DNA of 19,651 nucleotides from Candidatus Bathyarchaeota archaeon (GTDB taxonomy: Archaea; Asgardarchaeota; Lokiarchaeia; Sigyniarchaeales; Sigyniarchaeaceae): NCBI GenBank assembly GCA_014729935.1, contig WJJB01000325.1, positions 1-19,651 of the forward strand, read 5' to 3'. How positions within the stretch are numbered: position 1 is the stretch's first letter; each line of letters starts with the position of its first letter. Made by a program: the position numbers and the translations under genes. Shown here one piece after another: positions 8,040-16,444 of the stretch. Below the pieces are notes generated by a model, which saw nothing but the letters and a program-made list of their open reading frames with translations, made no database searches and was not told the origin of the DNA.

Positions 8040-8798
8040 ATGGACGGATCATTCGAAGAAATAATTACAGGGACATATGAAGCTATATCTGCAGATTTCA
8101 ACAGGTCTCGAGGGACGAAACCTTGGAAGCCCCTTGTACATTATCTCGAGATAGCAGGAAAGGAAAAAAAGCTGGCAAGTGGACCCATTCCAGTGTTGTT
8201 GGACGCGGGATGTGGGAATCTCAGGAATGCAGCAATTTTCATGGATTTTTTCTCCCCGCAACACTATATTGGCTTGGATCTCTCGTTTTCATTACTTTCC
8301 ACGAACATATCACGTTGGAAAGGAGAAAGATCCGTGCATGGAATAAATGCATCGATTTCAAAGCTCCCATTTCGATCCGGTACCATGCATATTATTGCAT
8401 CCATTGCTGCATTGCATCATGCTCACGAAAAACAGGCAATCCAAGGATATTTCGAGGAGTTCTGGAGAATTCTTGCCAAGCATGAAGGTACACCATTGGT
8501 TATCGTGTCCGTGTGGAGAAAATGGCAGAAAAGATTCAGGAAAAAAATAATCAAGCAAACCTTGCGTTCAATGGCATCCTTTGGCGCTCATGAAGAACCC
8601 GGCTTGGTGAATGTCCCTTGGAAAAATTCGAAAACCAGCAAGCTACACCCCAGGCACTATCTCTTGTTGTCCAAGCGAGAAGTGCGGAAGTTGGTGGAAT
8701 CCAAGTTTCGCATTCTATCGTGGGAAATGTTGGGGGGTCCTGGGGGCAAGGATAACTTTTTCTTTTGTCTATACCCCATTATCAATAGCCCTCGTTAG
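8040..8798 (+). CDS. Trm9/ALKBH8-like SAM-dependent methyltransferase (probable tRNA wobble-uridine enzyme)
   Basis: The 252-residue protein is a class I SAM methyltransferase. It opens with the Trm9-type segment YEAISADFNRSR followed by KPW, then motif I LLDAGCGN (about residues 53-60), motif II YIGLDLS, a post-motif segment LPFRSGTMHIIASIAALHH that closely follows the Trm9 pattern, and a C-terminal part (HYLLLSKREVRKLVE, then GGPGGKDNFFF) like that of the family. Trm9 and the ALKBH8 methyltransferase domain complete carboxymethyl-type side chains on wobble uridines of tRNA; the exact archaeal substrate is inferred. The ATG lies one base after the stop of the preceding gene, so translation is coupled. 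An earlier in-frame ATG at 7965 would lie inside that gene and is unlikely. The stop is one base from the stop of the convergent DUF3604 gene. Confidence 0.85.
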   Translation: MDGSFEEIITGTYEAISADFNRSRGTKPWKPLVHYLEIAGKEKKLASGPIPVLLDAGCGNLRNAAIFMDFFSPQHYIGLDLSFSLLSTNISRWKGERSVHGINASISKLPFRSGTMHIIASIAALHHAHEKQAIQGYFEEFWRILAKHEGTPLVIVSVWRKWQKRFRKKIIKQTLRSMASFGAHEEPGLVNVPWKNSKTSKLHPRHYLLLSKREVRKLVESKFRILSWEMLGGPGGKDNFFFCLYPIINSPR

Positions 8799-8799
8799 C

Positions 8800-10593
8800 T
8801 CATCTCGCAATTCCAACCCACACGGGTGAAGCCCAAGCCATCCCCCCATCCGAAAGGGTGATTCTTGCATAATACCAATCATCTTGGCTCCTCATGGTAT
8901 CTTCCAAGGAAACGGCTAAATGGGCATCACCAACATCCGAATGTTTCCATGCTTCTCCTGAACGAAATATGGTGAAGTGGACTATTTCACCATCCCCGTG
9001 GCATTTTAACGTGATCTTGCGCGTTTTGCCAGGTTTTAGTTGAATTTCAGAGCCCATTATGGCACCATTCACGTGAAAATAGACTAAGCTACGATTTCCA
9101 GTGGTAGCAAAACACCTGCGAGCTTTCAAGGCGTTCCAGATAGCTTCCCTGGTGAGTTCGGGTGCGAAAACCCCGGTTAACCCCCCAAAGTATGTCCTGC
9201 ATACCCTTGTCCAATCGCTGAAACCCGGCCTACCGCTATGGGTGTCACTACCCGCCGTAAAACCAAGGCGGTAACCAGCATTTAAAATATCGTGCACGTA
9301 GCACGTTTGGTTGGATTCGCTCGTTTTCTGGATTTGCTTGGAGAGATACGGTATTTCCCTTGGGCATCCCTTGTATTCGCTACTTCCATGTGAACTATAC
9401 ACCTCCATCACGCGGTATATGTCCTGATCAAAGCCAGACCAATCCGCCCCGAAATGCATGTGAGGGATAATCAATCCACCGATATCCCTCAATTTCTTGG
9501 AGATCACCGCGGGATCGGAAAAATTCCCATCGGTCCCCCTTAACAAGAGCCCCTCGGAACCGGGATAGTAAAAATTCATGTCACACTTGCCATTCCTGTA
9601 CTCGTGACCGAGAAACGTGACGAATCTTCCAGGTTCGTACCATTTTTGGACCGATTTTTTCAATCCTTCCCACTCCTCATCTAGCAATCGAGGCCCGATG
9701 TCATCATGATCGGTAATAGCTGAAAAATCAAGTGCAGATGAATCACGCGCGAATGCGAGATACTCGTCGTTCGTACCTAGACCATCCGAGTGCATGGTAT
9801 GGCCATGTATATCCCCCCACCACACGGGAAGTTGGGCCTGGTGTTCCAGGGTTGGTAATGGATTCGTTAACAGTCGCTTGTTACCCACATTGATGCTTCC
9901 TTGAACGACATCATTCCTGGAAACCGGACACTCCACCCGTTCGATCCTTGCGGGATTATTGAACGCATCCACGTGGATCAAGAGTGCATCTTGGCTTGAC
10001 GAACCATCATCGATTCCGTTGATCAACGCGATCCTTTCCACGGGAACTCCGGCCATGATCTTTAACAAAGGTTGTTTGTCGATTCGCCTGTACCCGGTAA
10101 TCGGTGCAGAGCGTGTTCCATCTGGATCAACGGCTACCGTGAACTCCGCCAGCCCGGATAATTCCCGGGCAAGGGATCCGTTATTCATGAAGGGTTCCCC
10201 ACCATAATAATCTTGATTTCCATACTTTAATGTAAATTGGTCCCCTTCATTCATCTCCCCTTGTTTGACGAAAATAAACACGTTTCTCCCCCATGCACCA
10301 CTATGACCCATTTCCTTGTCAATCCGGCAGAAAATATCGGTAACTACCTTCAATTCAAGGGATAATCCCGGTACGTCGGTTTCCACCGTGGTGAAACCGG
10401 GATCGAAGAAAGCTTTTACTTGTGGTATGGAGAAGCCATGTGGAATGGTGATTCTAACGCTACCCCCCTTGGCTATTCCAGCACTGCCGGAAGTGTATGT
10501 TATGCTCCAAGTGCCTCGTTCCTTTACACGAACAGGTTCAGCGGGGGAAATAGTTGCGCCTCCCACATTTGGATCAACAATTTCACGATGCAT
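8800..10593 (-). CDS. DUF3604-family PHP-fold metal-dependent hydrolase-like protein
   Basis: The 597-residue protein has an N-terminal beta-rich domain (about 1-245; GTWSITYTSGSAGI, SVRITIPHGF) that commonly accompanies DUF3604 proteins. A PHP-like domain follows (about 255-540) with WWGDIHGHT (His263, His265), ITDHDD (about 294-298), FLGHEY (about 328-332), IIPHMHFG (about 375-382) and TAGSDTHSG (about 446-454), the expected metal ligands. A short beta domain closes the chain (about 520-597). Biochemical function of DUF3604 is not established; phosphoesterase-like or carbohydrate-related hydrolysis is possible. Bacterial relatives are often exported, but no signal peptide is visible here. 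The ATG at 10593 lies ten bases after the transcription start predicted from TTTTAAAA at 10626-10633. It is unlike EndoQ apart from the PHP fold. Confidence 0.85.
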   Translation of the reverse strand: MHREIVDPNVGGATISPAEPVRVKERGTWSITYTSGSAGIAKGGSVRITIPHGFSIPQVKAFFDPGFTTVETDVPGLSLELKVVTDIFCRIDKEMGHSGAWGRNVFIFVKQGEMNEGDQFTLKYGNQDYYGGEPFMNNGSLARELSGLAEFTVAVDPDGTRSAPITGYRRIDKQPLLKIMAGVPVERIALINGIDDGSSSQDALLIHVDAFNNPARIERVECPVSRNDVVQGSINVGNKRLLTNPLPTLEHQAQLPVWWGDIHGHTMHSDGLGTNDEYLAFARDSSALDFSAITDHDDIGPRLLDEEWEGLKKSVQKWYEPGRFVTFLGHEYRNGKCDMNFYYPGSEGLLLRGTDGNFSDPAVISKKLRDIGGLIIPHMHFGADWSGFDQDIYRVMEVYSSHGSSEYKGCPREIPYLSKQIQKTSESNQTCYVHDILNAGYRLGFTAGSDTHSGRPGFSDWTRVCRTYFGGLTGVFAPELTREAIWNALKARRCFATTGNRSLVYFHVNGAIMGSEIQLKPGKTRKITLKCHGDGEIVHFTIFRSGEAWKHSDVGDAHLAVSLEDTMRSQDDWYYARITLSDGGMAWASPVWVGIAR

Positions 10594-10615
10594 GGATGAA
10601 AACCGTGTAGAATGA

Positions 10616-10807
10616 ATGTGTCAAGTTTTAAAACCGTACCGCAAGGGGGATCCATTCTCCAAGTATCATCCCTGGTATGCTGAACTCCTTGATTACAAAA
10701 TCCATGCACTCGTTCCAGTAATTCCCCCTGCGACATTTCATCATTTTTTGGGTGATAAGACCACGTCTTTCCAAAAGTGGCTGATTTTCGTTCGTAAGAA
10801 AGAATAA
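10616..10807 (+). CDS. Possible small protein, 63 residues, unknown
   Basis: An open frame with ATG start encodes a 63-residue basic, aromatic-rich product containing KYHPWYAELLDYKIHALVP and ending KWLIFVRKKE. Its composition looks protein-like and no other gene covers most of it. Against it, the ATG lies only 23 bases from the divergent DUF3604 start, the TATA box of that gene falls inside this frame, and no promoter or SD is visible upstream. I do not recognise it. Confidence 0.35.
   Translation: MCQVLKPYRKGDPFSKYHPWYAELLDYKIHALVPVIPPATFHHFLGDKTTSFQKWLIFVRKKE
10626..10633 (-). promoter_or_regulatory. TATA box of the DUF3604 gene
   Basis: TTTTAAAA is centred about 36 bases before the ATG at 10593, predicting a start near 10603 and a ten-base leader. 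The box is symmetric, so plus-strand use cannot be excluded. Confidence 0.5.
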
Positions 10808-10887
10808 ACTTGGAATGGGAGGGAAAACGAATCCTCCCCGAAAAACAAGAGTAACTCCATCACGTCATCTACCACGGAAAGTCAAGC

Positions 10888-11052
10888 TCAGGAGATCGTG
10901 CAAGACGGGTCAACAAGATAATTACGGTCCATGCAGGAACAATTCAAACATTTCATGGCGTGATGGTTCAACCGTGTTGCTTTAATGAGGCGAGCTTGCA
11001 ATGTTTCATCCTCTTCCCTTGTTTTATCACGGATCTTGACGGTAATTGCCAT
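10888..11052 (-). CDS. Possible 54-residue cysteine-containing small protein
   Basis: Reading the minus strand from an ATG at 11052 gives 54 codons: an acidic/basic N-terminal half starting MAITVKIRDKTREEDETLQ, then a C-terminal patch KCLNCSC with a further Cys near the end (four cysteines at about 35, 38, 40 and 51). The spacing could bind a metal but is not a known motif. An AT box ATAAATAT at 11081-11088 lies about 32 bases before the ATG, the expected distance for an archaeal promoter and near-leaderless message. It fills a stretch otherwise without genes. No relatives are recognised; the call depends on the promoter spacing and intact frame. Confidence 0.45.
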   Translation of the reverse strand: MAITVKIRDKTREEDETLQARLIKATRLNHHAMKCLNCSCMDRNYLVDPSCTIS

Positions 11053-11078
11053 GGGATACTAGTGGAAAGGTGGTACGA

Positions 11079-11090
11079 GAATATTTATCA
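11079..11090 (-). promoter_or_regulatory. Candidate TATA box of the 54-residue gene
   Basis: Minus-strand TGATAAATATTC is centred near 11084, predicting transcription from about 11058, six bases before the ATG. Confidence 0.35.
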
Positions 11091-11294
11091 TTTGCCTCAT
11101 TGATCTAGCGGGTATTGACCCAAAAATGCCCTATAACACGCATGTAATGGCGATCTTGAAAGGATCCCGTTGCATAGCGACATCGAACTGCCATGTCATG
11201 GTGAACCATTCTGTTTAACAAGAAAATCGGTAAGGTAATTTACAATCGCATTCGTTATTATGTCACGCGCACGAGGAAGGAAGACAAGACATTC

Positions 11295-11834
11295 TTGAAC
11301 CTGCGAGGGTTGGGCCTTGAGTCCATAGAAGATGTCGTTGGACTTGCAGAATTGGAAGACTTGCAAGTCTTGAACCTTTCTCGCAATCGCATTGAAAAGA
11401 TTTCAGGCTTGGATACCTTGACCAACCTGGAAATCCTGTACCTCAATAATAACGCTATCACAGAAATCAGCGGTTTGGACAACCTCGTGAATCTCAAACG
11501 GTTGAATTTATCCCGCAATCGCATCCGGGAAATTTCGGGTCTAGACAATCTCGGTAACTTGGAGGTGCTCGATCTTGGTTTAAACCTCATTTCAACAATT
11601 GAGGGATTGGACAGTCTCAAGAATCTACGCATTCTCAATCTCGAGAAAAATACCATCGAAGTGATAACTTCTCTGGGGGATTTGCCAAAACTGGAAAAGG
11701 TGAACCTGCGGAGCAATAACATCGAACAGGTCCCGGATATTTCCAGCATGGATAATCTGACCAAGATCATCTTGAAAGATAACGACATAGATCCCACCCG
11801 CCTGCGCCAATTCAAGATCAAGAAACGGGTCTAA
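11295..11834 (+). CDS. SDS22-like leucine-rich-repeat protein
   Basis: The 179-residue product is a run of about seven 22-residue leucine-rich repeats of the SDS22-like type, for example LQVLNLSRNRIEKISGLDT, LEILYLNNNAITEISGLDN and LKRLNLSRNRIREISGLDN, degenerating at both ends. Such solenoids bind other proteins; SDS22 itself regulates a phosphatase, but the partner here is unknown. No signal peptide or membrane segment is seen. The repeats are visible in the DNA: blocks beginning at 11370 and 11502 (132 bases, two units) remain very similar. The start is unclear. TTG at 11295 is the first usual start codon, yet the frame stays open back to 11205 with protein-like content and without ATG, GTG or TTG. 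Either the TTG is right or the 5' end was altered. Confidence 0.8.
   Translation: MNLRGLGLESIEDVVGLAELEDLQVLNLSRNRIEKISGLDTLTNLEILYLNNNAITEISGLDNLVNLKRLNLSRNRIREISGLDNLGNLEVLDLGLNLISTIEGLDSLKNLRILNLEKNTIEVITSLGDLPKLEKVNLRSNNIEQVPDISSMDNLTKIILKDNDIDPTRLRQFKIKKRV
11370..11567 (+). repeat. 66-base leucine-rich-repeat units within the LRR gene
   Basis: Tandem 66-base units each code for one 22-residue repeat. The first and third units (from 11370 and from 11502) share CGCAATCGCAT and most surrounding bases, suggesting fairly recent internal duplication of a two-unit block. Confidence 0.5.
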
Positions 11835-11901
11835 GAAAATCCCTGTATTTGGTGCATGTTGGTCTTGGCATGTAATTGGAAGGAAAGGGAAGGCGAGTAG
11901 C

Positions 11902-12624
11902 TTACATTTTCCGAGCTAGTTCAAGGAAATTTTGAATCAATATGGAATTATCCACCCGTGGAAGTGATTCAATGATTTCTTGGCTTGAAAAGCCGAGATC
12001 TTCGATCAAGCCCGAGTAATGCATGAATAAATCGGTCATTTCCAAGAGCGTGAACTCTGGATGAAATTGAACGCCATATGATGCCGCGTCCTTGATTTCA
12101 AATGCCTGCAGGAAGCGATTCCCCTCCAGGTGGTGAATGGAAAGGGCATGTACATCATCACTCCAAATTTGATTGTAATGGAACGCGTATGCAGTAAATT
12201 GCGAGTTGATCGAGCGAAACAGGGGATGGGAAGACGCATTGAGCGTGATTTCACTCGACCCGATTTCAGGTGTGTCCAAGTATTGCACCGAACCGGGGTC
12301 ATGTGCTTCGGCTATCAATTGCGCTCCGAAGCAAATTCCAAGGATGGGAACCCGTGAGCTGGCATCCCGTTCCAGATTCAACTGTATCAGGCTACTTATC
12401 GCATTCCTCGCATCCTCCATCCACGATTTGCTGGAAGTCACCTGCGTCATACCGCCGGAAATAATCAAGGGACACGAGATTGATTCGATGGCATCATTAA
12501 GCTCATTCGCTCGTGCTTCAAGGGAGATCATGGCAGATGATATGCCAAGGTCACCCAATCGCCTTCTAATGGGTGTTCCATATCCGTTTGTTCCATCTAT
12601 CGTTCCATCAGCTTCTAGTATCAA
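11902..12624 (-). CDS. Stand-alone class I glutamine amidotransferase
   Basis: The 240-residue protein has the class I (peptidase C26-like) glutaminase triad: nucleophile Cys98 in GICFGAQLIAEA, and His188 with Glu190 in YGVQFHPEF. The strand LIISGGM precedes the nucleophile as expected. Such domains release ammonia from glutamine for a synthase partner. It resembles the stand-alone 'GMP synthase-like' group, but the sequence around the elbow differs from true GuaA glutaminase and no synthase gene is adjacent, so the acceptor is unknown. The start is a TTG at 12624; no ATG is available near the first strand. It is the last gene of a minus-strand group with the membrane protein 68 bases upstream. 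Confidence 0.85.
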   Translation of the reverse strand: MILEADGTIDGTNGYGTPIRRRLGDLGISSAMISLEARANELNDAIESISCPLIISGGMTQVTSSKSWMEDARNAISSLIQLNLERDASSRVPILGICFGAQLIAEAHDPGSVQYLDTPEIGSSEITLNASSHPLFRSINSQFTAYAFHYNQIWSDDVHALSIHHLEGNRFLQAFEIKDAASYGVQFHPEFTLLEMTDLFMHYSGLIEDLGFSSQEIIESLPRVDNSILIQNFLELARKM

Positions 12625-12692
12625 CGCTTGGTGATTACCCGACTTGCCAATAAATCCTGTAATATTATCACGTTCCTTTTCCTATTATCTCG

Positions 12693-14063
12693 TCATCCTC
12701 TCGTGGATAACCTTAGATATGCCATGATCATCATGGCCACCGCCACTGTGCCAACTATTAGGATAATCACCTTTATGGTGGTGGTTATTGCAATTTGTGG
12801 CTCGAATACACCGATAAAAAGGTCGATTACCTCAATGGCTCCAAGGATGGTAAATAACAACGCGATCACGTTCAATGATTCCTCACGTTGTTCCTTTTGA
12901 CGTTGATATAGTTCTTCGAGGAAATCCTCGATTTGTTGCATGCAATAATCTAATCTATCCATCAATTTTGAGGTTAGCCATCTATCGTGTAGTTCATCAA
13001 GCAAAATGCGTTTTTCCGTGTCAAACGTGATTTTTATGCCCCTGAAATCTGCCAAAATGCGTTCTATCGCGTTCCTGAATCCTCGTATCATCGTGATGGT
13101 TTTTTGGAGACGCTGGATATTCATCTTGGAAAAAAGCCGGTTGAATGAAAGCACCGAGTAGTGCAAAATATCTGAAAGCACGTCCAAGAATTGCCATTTT
13201 GCTTGTGCTATCTCAACCAAACGAACGTAATCAGTCACGGGGCGCGACGTTTGTGAGTAGCCATCCTCTCCCCCCTTAGTGAAGATCAAAGAATGCCCCC
13301 ACCCGAAGTAAATATACCTGTTGTCGTAGATTGAAAAATCATTGATATCCATTTGACGGGTGGGAGTCACCAGCGTGCGGAATGGTTCTCCAGGATTTTT
13401 CATCGATATGAGATCTGGGTGATCATGCACGTGGTATATTCGATGAGTCCATGGGATGAAATTCTTTTGCCGGTCAACCTCCTTCACATCGGGAAGGAAA
13501 TCCATCACCAATCTCCTGATCTCATTTCGCTTCACCGCATTGACAAAGCGAACGGTCAACTCATACGCGATTTCCTCGAAATATGACTTGAATAATTCGT
13601 TCAAGCGTTCAGATGCAGCTTCCAATTGGAGGATATCAATCCCATCGGGGTGCTCTAATTTCACCCACGCGCTGCAGGTGCCCACGCCACTTTCATAAAA
13701 ATAAAAACGCACATCGTTGAAATGCAAGGAACCAGCTGAAAAAACATCCGAAATCTCATCAGGAATGGGAAAGCTCCTGGAACCGGATGCATCATGCACG
13801 AGGCATGCCATGATACATGAGACATCCCTTCCCGGGGGAGCAAACACGCCCTTTGATAGCTTGAAATCAAGGCATTGTTCGCATTCCCACTGCAGCCTGT
13901 ATTTTTTCTGCTTATCGAGATAAACTGGTTCATTATTCAAATTATCCATCATCTTGGCTTGCAATTGTGAGATATTTCCAAATAATAGTTTATCGTCGAT
14001 GATATACGTGAACGTGTTGAATGGGGCGAAGATATATTCATTTATCTCCTTCATCCTAATCAT
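12693..14063 (-). CDS. Membrane protein with large soluble N-terminal part and two C-terminal helices (CorA/RMND1-like topology)
   Basis: The 456-residue protein has a soluble alpha/beta region to about residue 290, a long helical and probably coiled-coil region (about 290-390), and two hydrophobic helices at the C terminus (about 395-418, VIALLFTILGAIEVIDLFI; and about 428-450, VIILIVGTVAVAMMIMAYL). A helical stalk running into two final membrane helices is the layout of CorA magnesium channels and of RMND1/DUF155 proteins, but the CorA GMN motif is absent, so transport is not supported. I do not recognise the N-terminal domain; it has CEQC and several other cysteines. The ATG at 14063 is followed by another at 14054. 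It lies 79 bases after the propeller gene and upstream of the amidotransferase on the same strand. Confidence 0.75.
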   Translation of the reverse strand: MIRMKEINEYIFAPFNTFTYIIDDKLLFGNISQLQAKMMDNLNNEPVYLDKQKKYRLQWECEQCLDFKLSKGVFAPPGRDVSCIMACLVHDASGSRSFPIPDEISDVFSAGSLHFNDVRFYFYESGVGTCSAWVKLEHPDGIDILQLEAASERLNELFKSYFEEIAYELTVRFVNAVKRNEIRRLVMDFLPDVKEVDRQKNFIPWTHRIYHVHDHPDLISMKNPGEPFRTLVTPTRQMDINDFSIYDNRYIYFGWGHSLIFTKGGEDGYSQTSRPVTDYVRLVEIAQAKWQFLDVLSDILHYSVLSFNRLFSKMNIQRLQKTITMIRGFRNAIERILADFRGIKITFDTEKRILLDELHDRWLTSKLMDRLDYCMQQIEDFLEELYQRQKEQREESLNVIALLFTILGAIEVIDLFIGVFEPQIAITTTIKVIILIVGTVAVAMMIMAYLRLSTRG

Positions 14064-14142
14064 TGATCTTGCACCATTGTATTCATGGGTTCAACCGGTA
14101 TAGCTAGTATGGCCACTCTGGTTATTAAGCTCACCTGAAGAG

Positions 14143-16383
14143 TTACGATCGTTCTCTTGGAACACGCGTGTTTTTCGGTGGATTGGCTCTAATGAGCGAG
14201 TGAATTGATTGGAATCGTGGTGTGGGAAAGTAATATAACCTGCCATCCTCCGCACCAACAAGGATTTCCGAACCCTTCTTCGGCGATCTACCATTCCATT
14301 CCTTGGGAATCAGTGATGGCGCCGCCGAATGCGATCCGAAACGAACGGGAAGAACATCATGAAGAATCTTGAAAGAACTAATAAACCAGCTACCTATCCC
14401 CTTAGCATTAGCAGCAGGAGGGAAGATACCAACTACCGCGCCCCCCGTTTGAAAGGAACCTGCGTTTTCACCATCTTCGTGGTGGAGATCTATAGAAACT
14501 CCACTGGTACCGACGAGAATCGTGGGAAAAGATGCATTCACATTTTCAATATCGACGATTTCAAATTTAAGCCTGCCCTTGCTCCCGCCGTGCCGGTGAA
14601 AACAAGCAGGCGAACCAGCGGCATTAAGCACATGGCCGGAAAACTCGATCGCATCTTCACATCGCTTGAAGATGGAGATACGGTCTTCAAGATCTAGCGT
14701 GACAATGAACACATCACCTTTCCACTCGAATACACCAGGACGGACCCTCCACGCGACGCGCACGGGTTTACCAGCCTCATCCCTGAGCACGATACGACCA
14801 CCTTCACGATCCACCAGCCAAATGTATTCCGAGATATCCCCGCACACAAGCACCCGGGATCCGTCTCCGTCCCAATCAAACGCAGCGGGACAGGTGTATC
14901 CCCATTTTTCTTCAGTCGTCCCTTGCACGGAACCTACCGGACCTGCAACAACCCGTAGGGGCGAGAAATTACCCTCGTGACGAGCGGTTACTGGGTTGGT
15001 TCCCGGCATTAAGCGGGCTTTGGTGAACGTGCCGGCTCCAGAGCCAAGTGCAAGCGTGGTGGAATCAAGGAAGGTGGGAACCACCAATATATCATCCTTG
15101 AAAGAACAATCCTTGGCAATTGCGATATTCGCCTCGGGACTCTCGATCTTCAACCCTTCACCTGAACTCCACGCACGTACCTTGGAAATCAAGCCATTCT
15201 CCCCTGAGATGACAAGCAACCATGAATCATCATCATGCTCCAATGATGTACCTGCAAGGCACGCCGTGCCAATGGGACCATGAAGCGTGGGAGCAAATCC
15301 ACCCCGAACACTTACCGGCAGTTCCATGTACTGCTTCGATCCCACGTTCCTGAAGTATTGCATCATGCCAACAAAATCTATCGTGAAAAGATCCCCATTG
15401 GGAAGCACCACCACGCCAGTCTGTCCGAAAGTGACAAGCTCTTCTCCAGACTTGTCCAGAAGCGTGCCAACGTACTTGAAAGAAGACCTGGATTTCTCGA
15501 TATCATTAATGGTTCCATCTCCTTCCAGCACGATGAATCGACCACGTGGAGAATATCCTCTATAAGTACGGTTGGTGCTACCTTCCAATGGTCCCCGTGA
15601 AGGAAGCGCCGTGCACATGACCCGCTCTCCAGCAGGACCCTCCCAGATTTTCTTGCATGATGCCCTGATGCAACCTTCCTCGTCCTTCCATGTCTCTGGA
15701 ATGTATCTCGAAAGGGCTTTCGATCCCCAAAATGGTGCCCGTTCGTCCCTTGTAGGGTCTTTTCCGATTGGATTGCTCGAACGGGAATCGTATGGCGTGA
15801 ACTCTGGATGATTCCAGCGCTTTCCATCAGGATGATACCCGTCATCTCCCCATGATGACACGTTCAGGATAATATCGAGATGCCCATTCCCAGTAACATC
15901 ACCCGTTGTTATACTGGATGCTGAACCAGCAGGCATGCGGGGCGCGTCCATCTTAGAGAAGACGGGGATTCCAGTTCCTTCCTGTCGTGGGGCGGGAAAT
16001 CCTCCTGAATTCAAGGGATGGTAAAAGACAGTGCCCCACGTGCTATCATACGTTAACAATCCACCAGGTGGCCAAAAACAGACGGGGCCCCCGGGAATGA
16101 ATTGTTTGCACTTTTTCGGATTTTCAACCGTGTTATGACTTCCATGCGTGTCAGGAATGGTATCATACCACGTGGGTGTTCCAAACACGCCATCCCTTAA
16201 TTCATTGTAGAAAGCTGTTCCCCCGCTTGCAAACCTCTGGCTCGAACTTGTAACGAGTATGTTTTTTCCATGTATCCATGCCACCCGGCACCATAATCCC
16301 CCTGGTAGAGGGCCCGGACCATCATTCATGACATGGTGCTTCGGATCTAGTCGTGACACGGGCAACCATTTCATCATGCTCAC
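14143..16383 (-). CDS. Large VCBS/FG-GAP-like beta-propeller protein
   Basis: The 746-residue protein is beta-rich and full of Gly, Asp, Trp and Ser. Calcium-loop-like FG-GAP/VCBS motifs are visible: GDVTGNGHLDIILNV (from residue 161) and FDWDGDGSRVLVCGD (near residue 500), plus weaker blades such as GDLFTIDFVG and GRLYYFPTP. This points to a seven- or eight-bladed propeller, as in integrin-like and polysaccharide-binding or -lyase proteins, where it mediates binding. Relatives are usually exported, but this N terminus (MSMMKWLPVSRLDPKHH) has no signal peptide or lipobox. The start is GTG at 16383 or the ATG at 16377. Genes for a membrane protein and an amidotransferase follow on the same strand. 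Ligand unknown; no catalytic motif seen. Confidence 0.75.
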   Translation of the reverse strand: MSMMKWLPVSRLDPKHHVMNDGPGPLPGGLWCRVAWIHGKNILVTSSSQRFASGGTAFYNELRDGVFGTPTWYDTIPDTHGSHNTVENPKKCKQFIPGGPVCFWPPGGLLTYDSTWGTVFYHPLNSGGFPAPRQEGTGIPVFSKMDAPRMPAGSASSITTGDVTGNGHLDIILNVSSWGDDGYHPDGKRWNHPEFTPYDSRSSNPIGKDPTRDERAPFWGSKALSRYIPETWKDEEGCIRASCKKIWEGPAGERVMCTALPSRGPLEGSTNRTYRGYSPRGRFIVLEGDGTINDIEKSRSSFKYVGTLLDKSGEELVTFGQTGVVVLPNGDLFTIDFVGMMQYFRNVGSKQYMELPVSVRGGFAPTLHGPIGTACLAGTSLEHDDDSWLLVISGENGLISKVRAWSSGEGLKIESPEANIAIAKDCSFKDDILVVPTFLDSTTLALGSGAGTFTKARLMPGTNPVTARHEGNFSPLRVVAGPVGSVQGTTEEKWGYTCPAAFDWDGDGSRVLVCGDISEYIWLVDREGGRIVLRDEAGKPVRVAWRVRPGVFEWKGDVFIVTLDLEDRISIFKRCEDAIEFSGHVLNAAGSPACFHRHGGSKGRLKFEIVDIENVNASFPTILVGTSGVSIDLHHEDGENAGSFQTGGAVVGIFPPAANAKGIGSWFISSFKILHDVLPVRFGSHSAAPSLIPKEWNGRSPKKGSEILVGAEDGRLYYFPTPRFQSIHSLIRANPPKNTRVPRERS

Positions 16384-16444
16384 TTTGATCTAAACATTTC
16401 TCTTTACTTGAATTCGCTGGTCGGGATGGCAAGGCAGGTAATGA

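Noticed and set aside
11258..11821. A 187-codon minus-strand frame rich in Arg and Ser
   Set aside because: It is the mirror of the leucine-rich-repeat gene; the periodic product only reflects the 66-base repeat.
12206..12634. A 142-codon plus-strand frame
   Set aside because: It is antisense to the glutamine amidotransferase, which has an intact catalytic triad.
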